Under the pieces are notes generated by a model. The model was not told where the DNA came from. It saw only the letters and a list, made by a program, of their open reading frames with translations, and made no database searches. Shown one piece after another: positions 47,571 to 56,730 of a stretch of DNA of 64,000 nt. Made by a program: the position numbers and the translations under genes. How positions within the stretch are numbered: position 1 is the first letter of the stretch; every line of letters starts with the position of its first letter. The stretch spans positions 1,134-65,133 of the forward strand of contig NZ_FRBS01000005.1 in assembly GCF_900142675.1 (NCBI RefSeq), in the 5' to 3' direction. Origin of the DNA: Shouchella rhizosphaerae. GTDB taxonomy: Bacteria; Bacillota; Bacilli; Bacillales; Bacillaceae_D.

Positions 47571-47901
47571 ATTCCACTTCTTCCCCATTTGGATGGACAA
47601 AATAAAGCGACTCTTCGTCTCGATTAAGGAGAAACCGCTCGGTAAGCGCAAAGCCGCGTTTTTTGGTATTTTCCAGCACAGCAAACGCTTCATGATCGGC
47701 TAAAGAAAAAGCGAGATGGAGCGTTTGCCCTTCCAGTTCTGTTTCCACGAGTTCCAGTGTGAACGGCCCTTTTCGGAAAAAGGCAAAGCGCTCCTCGCCC
47801 GTACTTATACACCATTCCCACCTGAAGCCTAGCGTTGCTACATAATAAGGCCAGGCTGCCTGTAAATCAGCGACAGCCAGGCCTAGATGATGGATCTTCA
47901 C
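47539..47901 (-). CDS. VOC (glyoxalase/dioxygenase) superfamily protein
   Basis: A 120-residue protein with two beta-alpha-beta-beta-beta repeats. HHLGLAVADLQAAWPYYV starts the first, with a metal His, and VHPNGEEVEFI ends the second, with a metal Glu, as in methylmalonyl-CoA epimerase and glyoxalase relatives. Function cannot be narrowed. It overlaps the end of the QueA-like gene by four bases and the response regulator by 32 bp on the other strand. Confidence 0.8.
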   Translation of the reverse strand: MKIHHLGLAVADLQAAWPYYVATLGFRWEWCISTGEERFAFFRKGPFTLELVETELEGQTLHLAFSLADHEAFAVLENTKKRGFALTERFLLNRDEESLYFVHPNGEEVEFIVHPKMKWA

Positions 47902-48899
47902 GACCGCTCCTGCCTCATTAATAAATTCATGTCGCCGAACTCATGCCACAAATAACGCTTTGCAACCGCTTCCTTATAAATGGCTTTTACCCCTTCTTCA
48001 CCAGCAAAAGTTTGCAACAAATCAATATGACTTGCTTCTTGTTCGTGAAAACCTGTCAACAACCCATCGACAGCGGTCAGCTTGCTTGTACGGGAAAGAT
48101 AGAGTGACGTTACCCCAGCTTGCGGAATGATAGTATTGCCATCGCTTGCTGTTTCTAGAGCACGGACGACTGTCGTTCCAACAGCGATCACCCGTCCTCC
48201 ATTCGCTTTGGCGTCGTTTATGATTGCCGCCTGCTCATCTTCAATGGAGAATGCTTCCGGATGGAGTGCTGGATTCGGCCATTTGTCGTCGCCATAATAG
48301 CTTAAACCGGCATGAAGGGTTACAAAAGCAAGGCGAATGCCGTGTTTTTGTAAATGGGCAAGCATCCGCCACGTAAATGCCCGTCCAGCAGAAGGCATTT
48401 CGACCGAACCAGGAATGCTAGCGTAGACCGTTTGGTAATCTTGCAATGGCCAAGAGCGGGCCACATGCTCATAGCGAATCACATCCCCTTGCCTATAAAG
48501 CTCGCGGAGGAGCCGGCTGGAACTACAGGAAAAAACAAGCCTGACTAACGGCGGCTCTGTCCCAGGGCCTGTTACAAGTGCCTTTAGCCCATGCATAAAC
48601 TCAAGCTTCTTGCTGCTTTCCCCTAGAATAAGCCCATCCCAAGTGCCGTCTTCAACTTCACGGGACAAACGGACACGGATGCCATCAACTGTTTTTAGTT
48701 CAGCCGGGATTGTGCGACTATTATTAAACACGAGCACGTCGCCCGCTTCCAGCTGATGAGCTAATTGGAAAAATCCCCCGTGTACGATTCGTCCACTGTC
48801 ACTCCAATACGTCAGCAAACGAACGCCGTCCCGCATTTGCCCCCGTTTCTCAGGAGGCGTGTCTGCATCTAGCCGCTTTTCTGTCGGAATCAACATCAT
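47898..48899 (-). CDS. QueA-like S-adenosylmethionine:tRNA ribosyltransferase-isomerase
   Basis: A 333-residue QueA-family protein. It has DVLVFNNSRTIPAEL, SAGRAFTWRMLAHL (like SAGLHFT in QueA), FVTLHAGLSYYG, SIEDEQAAIINDAKANGGRV, AVGTTVVRALE and GLLTGFHEQEASHIDLLQTF. QueA makes epoxyqueuosine on tRNA. The N-terminus is shorter and lacks the usual PxxxRDxSRLL motif, having PPEKRGQMRDGVRLL, and the gene is in an operon with an SDR and a VOC protein rather than tgt/ruvB. It is therefore probably a paralog with uncertain substrate. Confidence 0.8.
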   Translation of the reverse strand: MMLIPTEKRLDADTPPEKRGQMRDGVRLLTYWSDSGRIVHGGFFQLAHQLEAGDVLVFNNSRTIPAELKTVDGIRVRLSREVEDGTWDGLILGESSKKLEFMHGLKALVTGPGTEPPLVRLVFSCSSSRLLRELYRQGDVIRYEHVARSWPLQDYQTVYASIPGSVEMPSAGRAFTWRMLAHLQKHGIRLAFVTLHAGLSYYGDDKWPNPALHPEAFSIEDEQAAIINDAKANGGRVIAVGTTVVRALETASDGNTIIPQAGVTSLYLSRTSKLTAVDGLLTGFHEQEASHIDLLQTFAGEEGVKAIYKEAVAKRYLWHEFGDMNLLMRQERS

Positions 48900-49612
48900 C
48901 GCTCCCCCTCTTTCTGTTGGTGGACGATCGCTTCTTCACGGCTGCCGTTTGCGGCTCCTTCCTCAATTAAATAGTCAAAGACAGCCAAACGCTTTTGTGG
49001 TGGATCAAGGAAGTAATCGCAATCAGGCAGCGCTTGGGCGTGCATATCTGTATCCATTTCGCCAGGATCGACGAGATGGAAACGAACGTTGCTGTCAGCA
49101 ACTTCATCGGCCCACGTTTGTACCATGCCCTCGACTGCAAACTTGGAAATGCCGTAGGCGCCCCACTCAGCAAACCCTGTCTTTCCTGCTTCTGAAGTGA
49201 GCGTAATGACAATGCCACTATCACGGGCAAGCATTGTCGGCAAAATTTGCTTTGTAAGGAAATACGGAATAAGTGTATTTGTTAACAATACCTCTTGAAA
49301 AGCGGCATCTGGATAATCAAGCAACAAGCTTGGTCCAGGCCCGAAAATCGACGCATTGTTAATCAACACATCCACTTTTTTATACCGTGCCAGCGTAAGG
49401 GCAGCAAAACGCTCCGCATCTTCAGCCTCCGCCATATCACCTGCTACCGCGACGACCGGTATGTTTTCAGCCTGCAGCGCCGAGGCGAGCTGCACTAAGT
49501 CATCCTCCGTCCGTGCTGTCACAGCAAGAGCGTACCCCTTTCTTCCGTAATGCCAAGCTAAAGCACGGCCCAGCCCTTTTGTTGCTCCCGTAATCATTAC
49601 AATCGTTGCCAT
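48896..49612 (-). CDS. Short-chain dehydrogenase/reductase
   Basis: A 238-residue SDR. TGATKGLGRALA (cofactor loop), INNASIF (NNAG-like), a Ser in TLTSEAG and YGISKFAVEG (catalytic Tyr/Lys) are all present, so it should be active. TARTEDD after the second strand suggests NADP. GGAGGG precedes the ATG and it overlaps the QueA-like gene by four bases. Substrate unknown. Confidence 0.85.
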   Translation of the reverse strand: MATIVMITGATKGLGRALAWHYGRKGYALAVTARTEDDLVQLASALQAENIPVVAVAGDMAEAEDAERFAALTLARYKKVDVLINNASIFGPGPSLLLDYPDAAFQEVLLTNTLIPYFLTKQILPTMLARDSGIVITLTSEAGKTGFAEWGAYGISKFAVEGMVQTWADEVADSNVRFHLVDPGEMDTDMHAQALPDCDYFLDPPQKRLAVFDYLIEEGAANGSREEAIVHQQKEGER

Positions 49613-49921
49613 TGCTATCCCTCCCTAAGATGTATACTCTCATCTTAAGAAAACGGGCCTCCTCCTGCTTCAGCAGGCAGGTGTAAATGTGGTTCCACCT
49701 TTCGTTCTGTCGCGCATACATCTTTTGGTGTATAAAAAATAGGTTCGCCTAAGTTCTATTGTTCGTCTCGGCTGACAAGCGTTTCTATCCGCCTGAATAT
49801 GGAGAGGTATTAATCAAGGTTTAGTCCTATTGGAAGTAATCGGATAAATGGTATAATTTTAAAACCCTTTGTGTGAGTGATACTCAGTACAAATACTAAT
49901 TAAAGAAAGGTACGTTCACAA
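49613..49921. other. Divergent intergenic region
   Basis: The left half contains a CCTGC-TTCA-GCAGG hairpin and an AT-rich stretch (GTGTATAAAAAA) suited to the minus-strand SDR promoter. The right half holds the plus-strand promoter listed at 49830. No gene was found. Confidence 0.55.
49830..49857 (+). promoter_or_regulatory. SigA-type promoter of the YdeI-like gene
   Basis: TTGGAA at 49830-49835, a 16-bp spacer and a perfect TATAAT at 49852-49857. It would drive the YdeI-like and WYL genes together. Confidence 0.75.
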
Positions 49922-50485
49922 ATGGAGAATTTACTTCGCGTTAAGACAAGGCAAGAATTAAGAGATTGGCTTGAGGAACATTCAACTACAGAAAAATGTT
50001 GTTGGATAATTGTAAGCATGGCGGAACAACCAAATGTTATCCAGTATGTAGATGCTGTGGAAGAAGCATTATGTGTTGGTTGGATTGATGGCCTAAAAAA
50101 GAAAATATCAGATACTGAACTAGCTCAAAGGCTTTCCCCGAGAAAAAAGAACAGTCATTGGACAGAATTAAACAAAGAAAGAGTACGGAGATTAGACAAA
50201 TTAGGTTTGATGAGAGAAGAAGGAATGAAAGCACTCCCCGATATGCGACCTGAATCTTTTACAATTGATAAAGATATAGAATCTCGTTTGAAAGAAGAGG
50301 AGCAATTATATCAGAACTTTATTCATTTTCCTGAACTATACAGAAGGATTCGAATCGATACGATACAAAGTTATCGAAATGAACCGGACACGTTCAATAA
50401 GCGATTGAAAAAGTTTATTGAACATACAAGAGAAAATAACATGTACGGTCAATGGAATGACAACGGTCGCTTAATCGATTATTGA
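49922..50485 (+). CDS. YdeI/OmpD-associated family protein
   Basis: A 187-residue protein. RTRQELRDWLEEH-like opening, YVDAVEEALCVGWIDGLKK and RLSPRKKNSHWTELNKERVRRL match the YdeI/OmpD-associated family (bacteriocin-protection type), whose biochemical role is unknown. AAAGG lies 12 bases before the ATG. Base composition looks AT-richer than the genes to its left, as for the next gene. It probably forms an operon with the WYL regulator 16 bp downstream. Confidence 0.83.
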   Translation: MENLLRVKTRQELRDWLEEHSTTEKCCWIIVSMAEQPNVIQYVDAVEEALCVGWIDGLKKKISDTELAQRLSPRKKNSHWTELNKERVRRLDKLGLMREEGMKALPDMRPESFTIDKDIESRLKEEEQLYQNFIHFPELYRRIRIDTIQSYRNEPDTFNKRLKKFIEHTRENNMYGQWNDNGRLIDY

Positions 50486-50501
50486 GGAAAGGAACGTACA
50501 A

Positions 50502-51416
50502 TTGAAATTAGAACGTTTGATATCGATCATATTCAAGCTCCTAAACAATGAGATTTTGTCCGCTTCTCGTTTAGCTGATGAATTTCAAGTATCATCGCGA
50601 ACGATTTATAGAGACATTGAAGCCATTTGTGCGGCTGGGATACCAGTCGTTTCATACCAAGGCACGAACGGTGGGTTCGGTATCATCAAAGGGTATAAAT
50701 TTGATAAAAGTTTAATCGGTTCCTATGACCTATCGAATCTCATTACGGTGCTTCGTAGTTTATCGGGTATTTTTGAAGATAAAACAATTGACCATACGAT
50801 TGAAAGGCTAAAATCACTCGATCCAAGTGGAAACAATGGAATTTTATCAGTTGACTTAGAAAGCCATCGAACAGAAGCACATTCATTAATCGGTCTGCGA
50901 AATGCGATACAAGAAAAAAGGATCATTCGCTTTGATTATGTAAGTAGTAAAAACGAATGGACATCACGGGAAATAGAGCCTATTCACATTCAATATAAGT
51001 TTCGCAACTGGTATTTATATGGCTACTGCAAAGAACGGGGCAACTATAGAGAATTTAGAGTATCACGTATGATGAATATTACGCTGACAGAAAAAACATT
51101 TGCCAAAAATCACGACGTGAAAAGGGATACATCTTTTTCAGCTAAAAATCTAGAACGATTTGAGGATGTTGTCATTTGGGTAAGTCGCGATTCCTTAGTA
51201 GAAGTGTTGGACCAATTCCAGCATGCTTCAAAAGTTAAGAACAGTGATGGAAGTATGACGTTTACCATTTCTGTGTATCAACCTTTGCATGCTCGATGGT
51301 TAAAATCGATTCTTTTAAGCTTTGGCAGCGGCGTTAAAATTGTCAAACCTGTGGAATTACAAACGGTTTTAGTAGATGAGGCAAAAAAAATAATAAATGT
51401 TTATCGAGATGTATGA
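50502..51416 (+). CDS. YafY-type transcriptional regulator with HTH and WYL domains
   Basis: A 304-residue regulator. The N-terminal winged helix (ASRLADEFQVSSRTIYRDIEA) is followed by a WYL domain from about 140 (KRIIRFDYVSSKN, RNWYLYGYCKERGNYREFRV) that usually binds a ligand or nucleic acid. It begins at TTG with AAAGGAA upstream. It lies downstream of the YdeI-like gene and ends with a strong terminator. Confidence 0.86.
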   Translation: MKLERLISIIFKLLNNEILSASRLADEFQVSSRTIYRDIEAICAAGIPVVSYQGTNGGFGIIKGYKFDKSLIGSYDLSNLITVLRSLSGIFEDKTIDHTIERLKSLDPSGNNGILSVDLESHRTEAHSLIGLRNAIQEKRIIRFDYVSSKNEWTSREIEPIHIQYKFRNWYLYGYCKERGNYREFRVSRMMNITLTEKTFAKNHDVKRDTSFSAKNLERFEDVVIWVSRDSLVEVLDQFQHASKVKNSDGSMTFTISVYQPLHARWLKSILLSFGSGVKIVKPVELQTVLVDEAKKIINVYRDV

Positions 51417-51442
51417 CAGGCTGTTGTCATACATCTTTTTTT
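51407..51442 (+). terminator. Terminator of the YdeI/WYL operon
   Basis: AGATGTATGACA and TGTCATACATCT form a perfect 12-bp stem, loop GGCTGT, followed by seven T. It overlaps the end of the WYL gene. Confidence 0.9.
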
Positions 51443-51481
51443 ATACTACAGCTATCAACCGTTAAGGAGTCGATCTGAAAA

Positions 51482-51982
51482 ATGAACCATGCAAAAAAGA
51501 TGTACCACTATCATATTTGGGCGAATCACGTATTACTGGAAAAAATGAACGAATTGCCAAGCAATGTCCTATACGATGAGGTGCGCAGTTCGTATCCGAC
51601 GATTGCCCAAACGTTTAGCCACATTTATGTCGTAGATGCAATGTGGCTCGCCGTCCTAAAAGGAATCGATATGCAAGAAGCACTGGAAGAATCGATCGCC
51701 CTTGTCGAAAAAACGAATCGATACTCTATAGACGAATTTATTCAGTCTTTTGAACAACTAGCTTCACAGTATGACGAGTGGATGAATCGCCAAAAAGACT
51801 TAGAACAAAAAATACAAGTGAATAATCCATGGTCTGGCGCTAGAGAAACGGCTTACGCAGAAATTTTACTCCATGTTGCCAATCATGGCACGTATCATCG
51901 AGGCAACATCACAACCATGTTAAGGCAACAAGGGTATGCTTCGACAATGACTGACTTCTCCTTGTATTGGTACCAAAGCTAG
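51482..51982 (+). CDS. DinB-family protein
   Basis: A 166-residue four-helix-bundle protein. The three metal His are seen in TFSHIYVVDAMW and HVANHGTYHRGNI. DinB-like proteins in Bacillus are metal-dependent thiol-transferase or hydrolase candidates linked to stress; the actual reaction here is unknown. AAGGAG precedes the ATG and a two-way terminator follows. Confidence 0.87.
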   Translation: MNHAKKMYHYHIWANHVLLEKMNELPSNVLYDEVRSSYPTIAQTFSHIYVVDAMWLAVLKGIDMQEALEESIALVEKTNRYSIDEFIQSFEQLASQYDEWMNRQKDLEQKIQVNNPWSGARETAYAEILLHVANHGTYHRGNITTMLRQQGYASTMTDFSLYWYQS

Positions 51983-51986
51983 GCAC

Positions 51987-52026
51987 AAAAAAAGGTTGGC
52001 AGCGAAACGCCGCCAACCCTTTTTTT
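51987..52026. terminator. Bidirectional terminator
   Basis: GGTTGGCAGCG and CGCCGCCAACC form an 11-bp stem with one mismatch, loop AAA, with seven A on one side and seven T on the other. It serves both the DinB gene and the convergent HAD gene. Confidence 0.9.
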
Positions 52027-52027
52027 G

Positions 52028-52846
52028 TTAATGAGCATATTGCAAAAATTGCGTACGGATCGCGTGGGCGACGCCGTCCTCATTATTGGAAGTTGTGACG
52101 ATATCTGCAGCGGCTTTTAGCTCTGGTATACTATTTTCCATCGCTATGCCGCAGCCAGCATATTCGATCATCGACAAGTCATTGCCGTTGTCGCCGATGC
52201 ACATCACTTCTTCACGCTCAAATCCAAGCTTTTCAGCAAGATGTTTGACCGCATTGCCTTTGCTGACAAGTGGATGGAGAATTTCATAAAAAAACGGCGC
52301 GCTCTTGACCATGGAATAACGTTCCTTTACAGCAGCTGGAATTGCGGCAATCGCCTGATCCAGTTTTTCAGGTTCATCTATATACATCACTTTTGGCACG
52401 AGTATCGAAGGATCCGCTTCCTTTACTGGACAATAACGCAACGGAACTTTTGTCAGAAACGACTCATACACCGTATAAGAGCTAATGTCTCGGTCTCCAG
52501 TGTAAAGCCGCTTATCGTCAAAATAATGCATAGGCGTATTTAACGTTTTTGCCAGTTCGTCTAACTCGACTAAATCATTATAGCGGAGCGTATGTGAAAC
52601 AACGACTTGATTGGTATGCGTATCTTGTACAAGCGCCCCATTGTAGGCGATCACATAGTCGCCCTTTTGGTTCAATTCCAACTCGTGCAAATAGCGGGTG
52701 ACGCCACCTAAAGGACGCCCTGTACAAAGAACGATTGTCGCTCCCGCTTGGCGTGCTTCTAAAAGCGCCTTTTTCACTTCCGGTGTCACTTCATGATGGT
52801 CATTCAACAACGTCCCATCCATATCAATCGCAATCAATTTGTACAT
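52028..52846 (-). CDS. Cof-type HAD-superfamily phosphatase
   Basis: A 272-residue hydrolase. IAIDMDGTLLN (nucleophile Asp) at 5-15, VLCTGRPLGG (motif II), and GNAVKHLAEKLG with CIGDNGNDLSMIEYAG (motifs III and IV) define a Cof/YidA subfamily phosphatase for sugar phosphates or flavin precursors. GGAGTGG precedes the ATG at 52846; a longer frame to 52912 is not needed. It lies 70 bp downstream of the prs paralog on the same strand. Confidence 0.9.
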   Translation of the reverse strand: MYKLIAIDMDGTLLNDHHEVTPEVKKALLEARQAGATIVLCTGRPLGGVTRYLHELELNQKGDYVIAYNGALVQDTHTNQVVVSHTLRYNDLVELDELAKTLNTPMHYFDDKRLYTGDRDISSYTVYESFLTKVPLRYCPVKEADPSILVPKVMYIDEPEKLDQAIAAIPAAVKERYSMVKSAPFFYEILHPLVSKGNAVKHLAEKLGFEREEVMCIGDNGNDLSMIEYAGCGIAMENSIPELKAAADIVTTSNNEDGVAHAIRTQFLQYAH

Positions 52847-52916
52847 ATTTTCCACTCCTACGCTTCTCTCTTTTTCGATATGCCTCCTTGAGAAATTCCC
52901 TTTCCCAAGCAAGGGG

Positions 52917-53870
52917 TTACTGGAACAGCGTACTCACCGATTGCTCCCGATGAACTCGGTAAATTGCTTCCGCCAATAGCGGGGCAATTGAAAGCACAGT
53001 CAAGTTCCCAACCTTTTTATCGTCGTCTAATTCAATCGTGTTGGTGACGACAATCTCTTTAATTGGCGCCATTTGCAACCGTTCAATTGCCGGCCCTGTC
53101 AAAACAGGATGGGTACAACAGGCATAAATCGCACTCACTTTGTTTTCTTGCAACGCATTGGCCGCTAATGTCACAGTGGCCGCCGTATCAATTAAATCAT
53201 CTACAATAATCGCTTCCCTTCCCTCTGTGTCGCCGACAACGTTCACAGCTTGTGGAAACCCTGGTTCTGGGTGGCGTTTATCGATAAAGGCAATTGGCGC
53301 ATCCAAATATTCTGCTAATCGCCGCGCACGGCCAAGCCCAGAATGATTTGGCGCCACAATTACAGGTTGCTTAAGCGCTTTGTTTAGAAAATAACGCGCT
53401 AAAAGTGGCAGCCCTTGAAGTGGGTCAACAGGGATATTAAAGAACCCTTGAATTTGCGGGGCATGCAGATCAACCGTTAAAATCCGGTCTGCCCCTGCCG
53501 TCTCTAGCAAGTTGGCAACCAGTTTGGCTGCAATCGGCTCACGTGCCCGAGCTTTGCGGTCTTGGCGAGCATAGCCAAAATAGGGAATAACCACATTGAT
53601 TTCTTTTGCAGACGCCCGCTTTAGCGCATCGATCATAATCAATAGTTCCATTACGTGTTCATTGCCAGGTTGTGATGTTGATTGAACGACAAACACTTTT
53701 GAACCGCGGACACTTTCCTCGATATTGATTTGCACCTCGCCGTCGCTAAAGCGTTTAACCGAACTTTTTCCAACTGCACAACCGAGCAAAGAAGCGATTT
53801 CATTTGTCAGCAATGGATTGGAGTGAACGGTGAACAGCTTAAACTTCTTTTTGTCAATAGAATAACCCAC
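52917..53870 (-). CDS. Ribose-phosphate pyrophosphokinase paralog with altered PRPP loop
   Basis: A 317-residue PRPP synthetase homologue. The N-terminal half is highly conserved ([33 protein letters not shown], catalytic His136 in [12 protein letters not shown]). The second half departs: the usual SPDxGG is APNHSG at 173-178, and the PRPP-binding loop is DDLIDTAAT at 224-232 rather than DDxIDTxGT. GGAGGG sits six bases before GTG 53870; ATG 53876 touches it, so the GTG is preferred. The housekeeping prs normally lies beside gcaD/glmU, not here, so this looks like a second, possibly regulatory or altered copy. Confidence 0.83.
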   Translation of the reverse strand: MGYSIDKKKFKLFTVHSNPLLTNEIASLLGCAVGKSSVKRFSDGEVQINIEESVRGSKVFVVQSTSQPGNEHVMELLIMIDALKRASAKEINVVIPYFGYARQDRKARAREPIAAKLVANLLETAGADRILTVDLHAPQIQGFFNIPVDPLQGLPLLARYFLNKALKQPVIVAPNHSGLGRARRLAEYLDAPIAFIDKRHPEPGFPQAVNVVGDTEGREAIIVDDLIDTAATVTLAANALQENKVSAIYACCTHPVLTGPAIERLQMAPIKEIVVTNTIELDDDKKVGNLTVLSIAPLLAEAIYRVHREQSVSTLFQ

Positions 53871-53976
53871 ATGCATCCCTCCGCACTGTGTCTCACATTC
53901 GATTTTAGCGTACTTTGCCGCGAAGCACAATGTGGCGTCATTTTTATGCGGCGAAAGACAGCGAAACCAAGGAACG

Positions 53977-54017
53977 AAAAAAACTGCCGACCTCTCCCTA
54001 CATAAGGGAAGGTCGGC
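53977..54017 (-). terminator. Terminator of the oxidoreductase gene
   Basis: On the minus strand GCCGACCTTCCC and GGGAGAGGTCGGC form a stem followed by AGTTTTTTT. It lies between the Gfo/Idh/MocA gene and the prs paralog. Confidence 0.88.
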
Positions 54018-54028
54018 AAGTATGGTTC

Positions 54029-55126
54029 TTAAAACCCTCTTGTGGTCATTGTTAGTGGCAACGCCTCTGGCTGTGCACAACTACTCTTCATATAATAAGA
54101 GCGCTCATTTTCTGATGAGGCAAGGACGCCATGCATAGCTTCAAGGACATGGTAAGCCATGCGCCCATTTGCGCGGTGCGGACGACGTTCTTGAATGGCA
54201 TGAACCATATCAAGCACGCCGAGGCCACGGCTGTTGTCTTGGAAGCCATAAAGGAGCGGAACTTCTTGAAACTCTTGTTCTCCTTGCCTCTTCACATAAA
54301 CGGGCCCGCCAAATGTATTCGGGTCAGGCAAAAGCAACGACCCTGTTGTGCCGTGTACTTCTAAGTTCGGCGTCTTTGAGCCCCATACATCAAAGCTTGT
54401 AACGAGCGTGGCGATTGCCCCATTTTCAAAATCAAGCACACTGGCTAAATGGGTTGGCGTCTCCACTGATATCGTATCGCCAAATTTTGGCGCAGACGTG
54501 ATCATTCTTTCTGTATATGCCTTGCCAGCCGAAGCTGTCAGACGCTTAATTGGGCCAAGCAAAGAGATCAGCGCAGTTAAATAGTACGGGCCCATGTCAA
54601 ACATTGGACCAGCCCCGACTTTATAAAAGAAGTCCGGATTTGGGTGCCAGTTTTCTGGGCCATGGCTCATCATAAATCCGTTTGCCGAAACCGGTTTTCC
54701 AATCCAGCCGTCATCAATTAGTTTTTTACACGTTTGCAAACCGCCGCCAAGAAATGTATCAGGAGCAGCCCCTAACAGCAGCCCTTTTTCGTCGGCAAGC
54801 GCTTGCAGTTCATCTGCTTCCTCAAGCGTTAGCGCTAATGGTTTTTCGCCATATGAATGTTTGCCCGCTTCAAGCGCCCGTTTATGGACGACATAGTGGG
54901 CAGACGGCGTAGTTAAATTAATAACGATGTCAATGTCTTGATTGGCAAAAAAATCATCCATTTCCATTGCTTCCACGCCACTATAGCGGTCCGCCTGCTT
55001 CATTGCTTGCGCAAAATTCAAGTCAGTACAAGCAATAATCTCAATTGCATCAAATCGGTTATTCATTTGAAAATAAATATCACTAATATTCCCACAACCG
55101 ACAATGCCTGCCTTTAACGCTTTCAT
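54029..55126 (-). CDS. Gfo/Idh/MocA-family oxidoreductase
   Basis: A 365-residue NAD(P)-dependent sugar dehydrogenase or related enzyme. [13 protein letters not shown] is the Rossmann loop, [20 protein letters not shown] and [15 protein letters not shown] contain the conserved EKP, and the C-terminal alpha/beta domain follows, with [19 protein letters not shown] typical of the YvaA/YrbE-like group. A cre-like box near the promoter suggests catabolite control. Substrate unknown. Confidence 0.88.
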   Translation of the reverse strand: MKALKAGIVGCGNISDIYFQMNNRFDAIEIIACTDLNFAQAMKQADRYSGVEAMEMDDFFANQDIDIVINLTTPSAHYVVHKRALEAGKHSYGEKPLALTLEEADELQALADEKGLLLGAAPDTFLGGGLQTCKKLIDDGWIGKPVSANGFMMSHGPENWHPNPDFFYKVGAGPMFDMGPYYLTALISLLGPIKRLTASAGKAYTERMITSAPKFGDTISVETPTHLASVLDFENGAIATLVTSFDVWGSKTPNLEVHGTTGSLLLPDPNTFGGPVYVKRQGEQEFQEVPLLYGFQDNSRGLGVLDMVHAIQERRPHRANGRMAYHVLEAMHGVLASSENERSYYMKSSCAQPEALPLTMTTRGF

Positions 55127-55154
55127 GTCACCACTCTCCCTTCAGTCCACCACA

Positions 55155-55168
55155 TTATAGCGCTTTCA
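55155..55168 (-). promoter_or_regulatory. cre-like site upstream of the oxidoreductase gene
   Basis: TGAAAGCGCTATAA on the minus strand matches the CcpA consensus TGWAANCGNTNWCA except at the thirteenth base. It lies about 30 bp before the start codon. Confidence 0.55.
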
Positions 55169-55282
55169 TTCTATTTCGTAAATGAAAAATAGCAACCTAT
55201 TTCAGATTCTATTTCAGATTTCGTTGCGATTAAGGCAAATGGACAAGCATCAGCTGGATGGGTTGTGGCGGTTTTAAACCCG

Positions 55283-55303
55283 CCTAGTCCTTACCGTGAA
55301 TTG
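55283..55303 (+). repeat. Direct repeat copy left of the alkA-ada block
   Basis: CCTAGTCCTTACCGTGAATTG; a 20-bp version with one deletion and one substitution lies at 57916-57935. The two copies flank the alkA/adaA/adaB block. Confidence 0.6.
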
Positions 55304-55482
55304 AATAAAGAGGAAATCCATAAAACTCCTCTGTTTAGCTAACGATCTAATGTACCCTGAAATATTTTGCTGGTAGAAATTTGTTGATCTTCTATCGTAT
55401 CGTATGAACCTTCAAACCAGTTCATGGGCTGTATAGCCTACTCCCTTGTAAATTGTGTTGTATTCTCCATTTTAACAATACA

Positions 55483-56392
55483 TCAATATAGGGTTCTCCA
55501 TAAATAAAACGTTGCATAGGCTTCCCAATTTGTCCAAGCGGCAGCATACTGTTTGATTTCTTTTTTTGTTGGTTTTGTTTCGGATCCTGTGAGTAGCTTA
55601 ATTACATTATGCAAACCGACATCATCGATTGGAAAAGCGGTAGGAAATCGCAAACAGCGCATTAGAACATAATTGGCTGTCCAAGGACCGATGCCTCGTA
55701 TTTGAATTAAGTTTTTTTCAGCATCTTTAAAGTCCATTTTTATTATTTTTTTCTTCGACAATTCTCCCCTCGCCATAAGCTTGGCAATTCCAATGATATA
55801 TTCACTTTTTTTTACCGTCATTTTAATACCTGCTAGGTCGGTAGGTGTTAACTGTGCAATTCGTTCGTACGGTGGGAATACCAATACTTTTTACCATTCC
55901 ATTCGATGGAATCGCCAAATCCTTCTACAAATTGCTTCTTTAATGAGTATGCAAACGCTAAGTTAATTTGCTGCCCTAGAACACCCCAACATAAAGCCTC
56001 AAATAAATCGGGAATGCCGACGACTCGCAATCCATAAAATGTTTCAACCGTCTTTTTAAGTAATGGATCTGCTTTTGCCATTTCTAAAATGGGGTTAAAT
56101 CGGTATTAAGATCAAACCATTCATGAATATATTTTACAATTTTTTCTCGTTGCCACTCTTCGCTAGGTCTAGAATCATTTAAAAACTGGACAACCATTTG
56201 TTTATTATCAATGACGCTTATCTGTATCAAGGACCGAATTTCCCCAATGGCTATCATTCTTGTAATGTGATCGTTCTCAGTTTCATACATACATTCATTT
56301 TTTTCTCTTTTTAGATAGCCTAGGTTAGCATTCATGTCAAACTCTTCAGGTAATGCAATAATCATCTCATCGTTGATTTCATGCCATGTCAC
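55483..56392 (-). pseudogene. alkA: DNA-3-methyladenine glycosylase II, frameshifted
   Basis: Three consecutive minus-strand frames together make one AlkA of about 300 residues. The first (56392-56084) starts at GTG after GAGAGGAGA and ends TDLTPF with a TAG. The second (from about 56081) runs from MAKADPLLKKTVETFYGL through CWGVLGQQINLAFAY to NGKKYW. The third (to 55483) continues VFPPYERIAQL through the helix-hairpin-helix IRGIGPWTANYVLMRCLR, with catalytic Asp in FPIDDVGL, to FYLWRTLY. Loss of one base near 56085 and one near 55882 explains both breaks. The gene is divergent from adaA as in Bacillus subtilis. Either it is dead or the assembly has two errors. Confidence 0.85.
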
Positions 56393-56730
56393 TTTTTCAT
56401 CTCCTCTCTTTATGACTATTACCAAGAAAACTCACACTGATTGAAGTTCACTTTATCACATAATAATCAGTACTGATTTTGTTATCTTGCTATTACATTC
56501 TAAACACCTTATATTTTTTTATTTATAAGGTTATAGTGTTAGGTATTAAAGATGCTAAAAAGAAGGAAATAAAAATGGTTCAAGCCAAGATATAAAATGT
56601 AAAATGCTTAAATTGGATTCAATTTATAAGGATTTTGCAAAGCTTTCAGCAATATTAACAAACTTTATAGTGAGGAAGAGTCATACAGAGCCGCCATTAA
56701 GGGGGGATATTGTAAGGAGAGGTGAGAGGA
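56393..56730. other. alkA-adaA intergenic region
   Basis: AT-rich. An ACCTTATA/TATAAGGT hairpin lies at about 56505-56532. TATAGT at about 56672 is a possible adaA -10 box without a good -35, which would suit an activator-dependent promoter; TTTGCAAAGC just upstream could be part of the Ada operator. No gene is seen. Confidence 0.5.

Larger units (their letters stand above)
55127..55482. other. Intergenic region with cre-like site and direct repeat
   Basis: The left end holds the promoter region and cre-like box of the oxidoreductase gene. A GAGG-containing weak hairpin lies at about 55309-55336 and a 21-bp sequence repeated beyond adaB at 55283-55303. No gene was found; base composition becomes AT-rich here. 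Confidence 0.55.

Noticed and set aside
49660-49735. Riboswitch or T-box leader before the SDR gene
   Set aside because: Only a short 5-bp hairpin was found, with no specifier or conserved T-box sequence.
53871-54080. 68-residue N-terminal extension of the prs paralog
   Set aside because: The extension runs through the terminator at 53977-54017 and into the neighbouring gene, and PRPP synthetases begin where the GTG at 53870 with its GGAGGG site lies.
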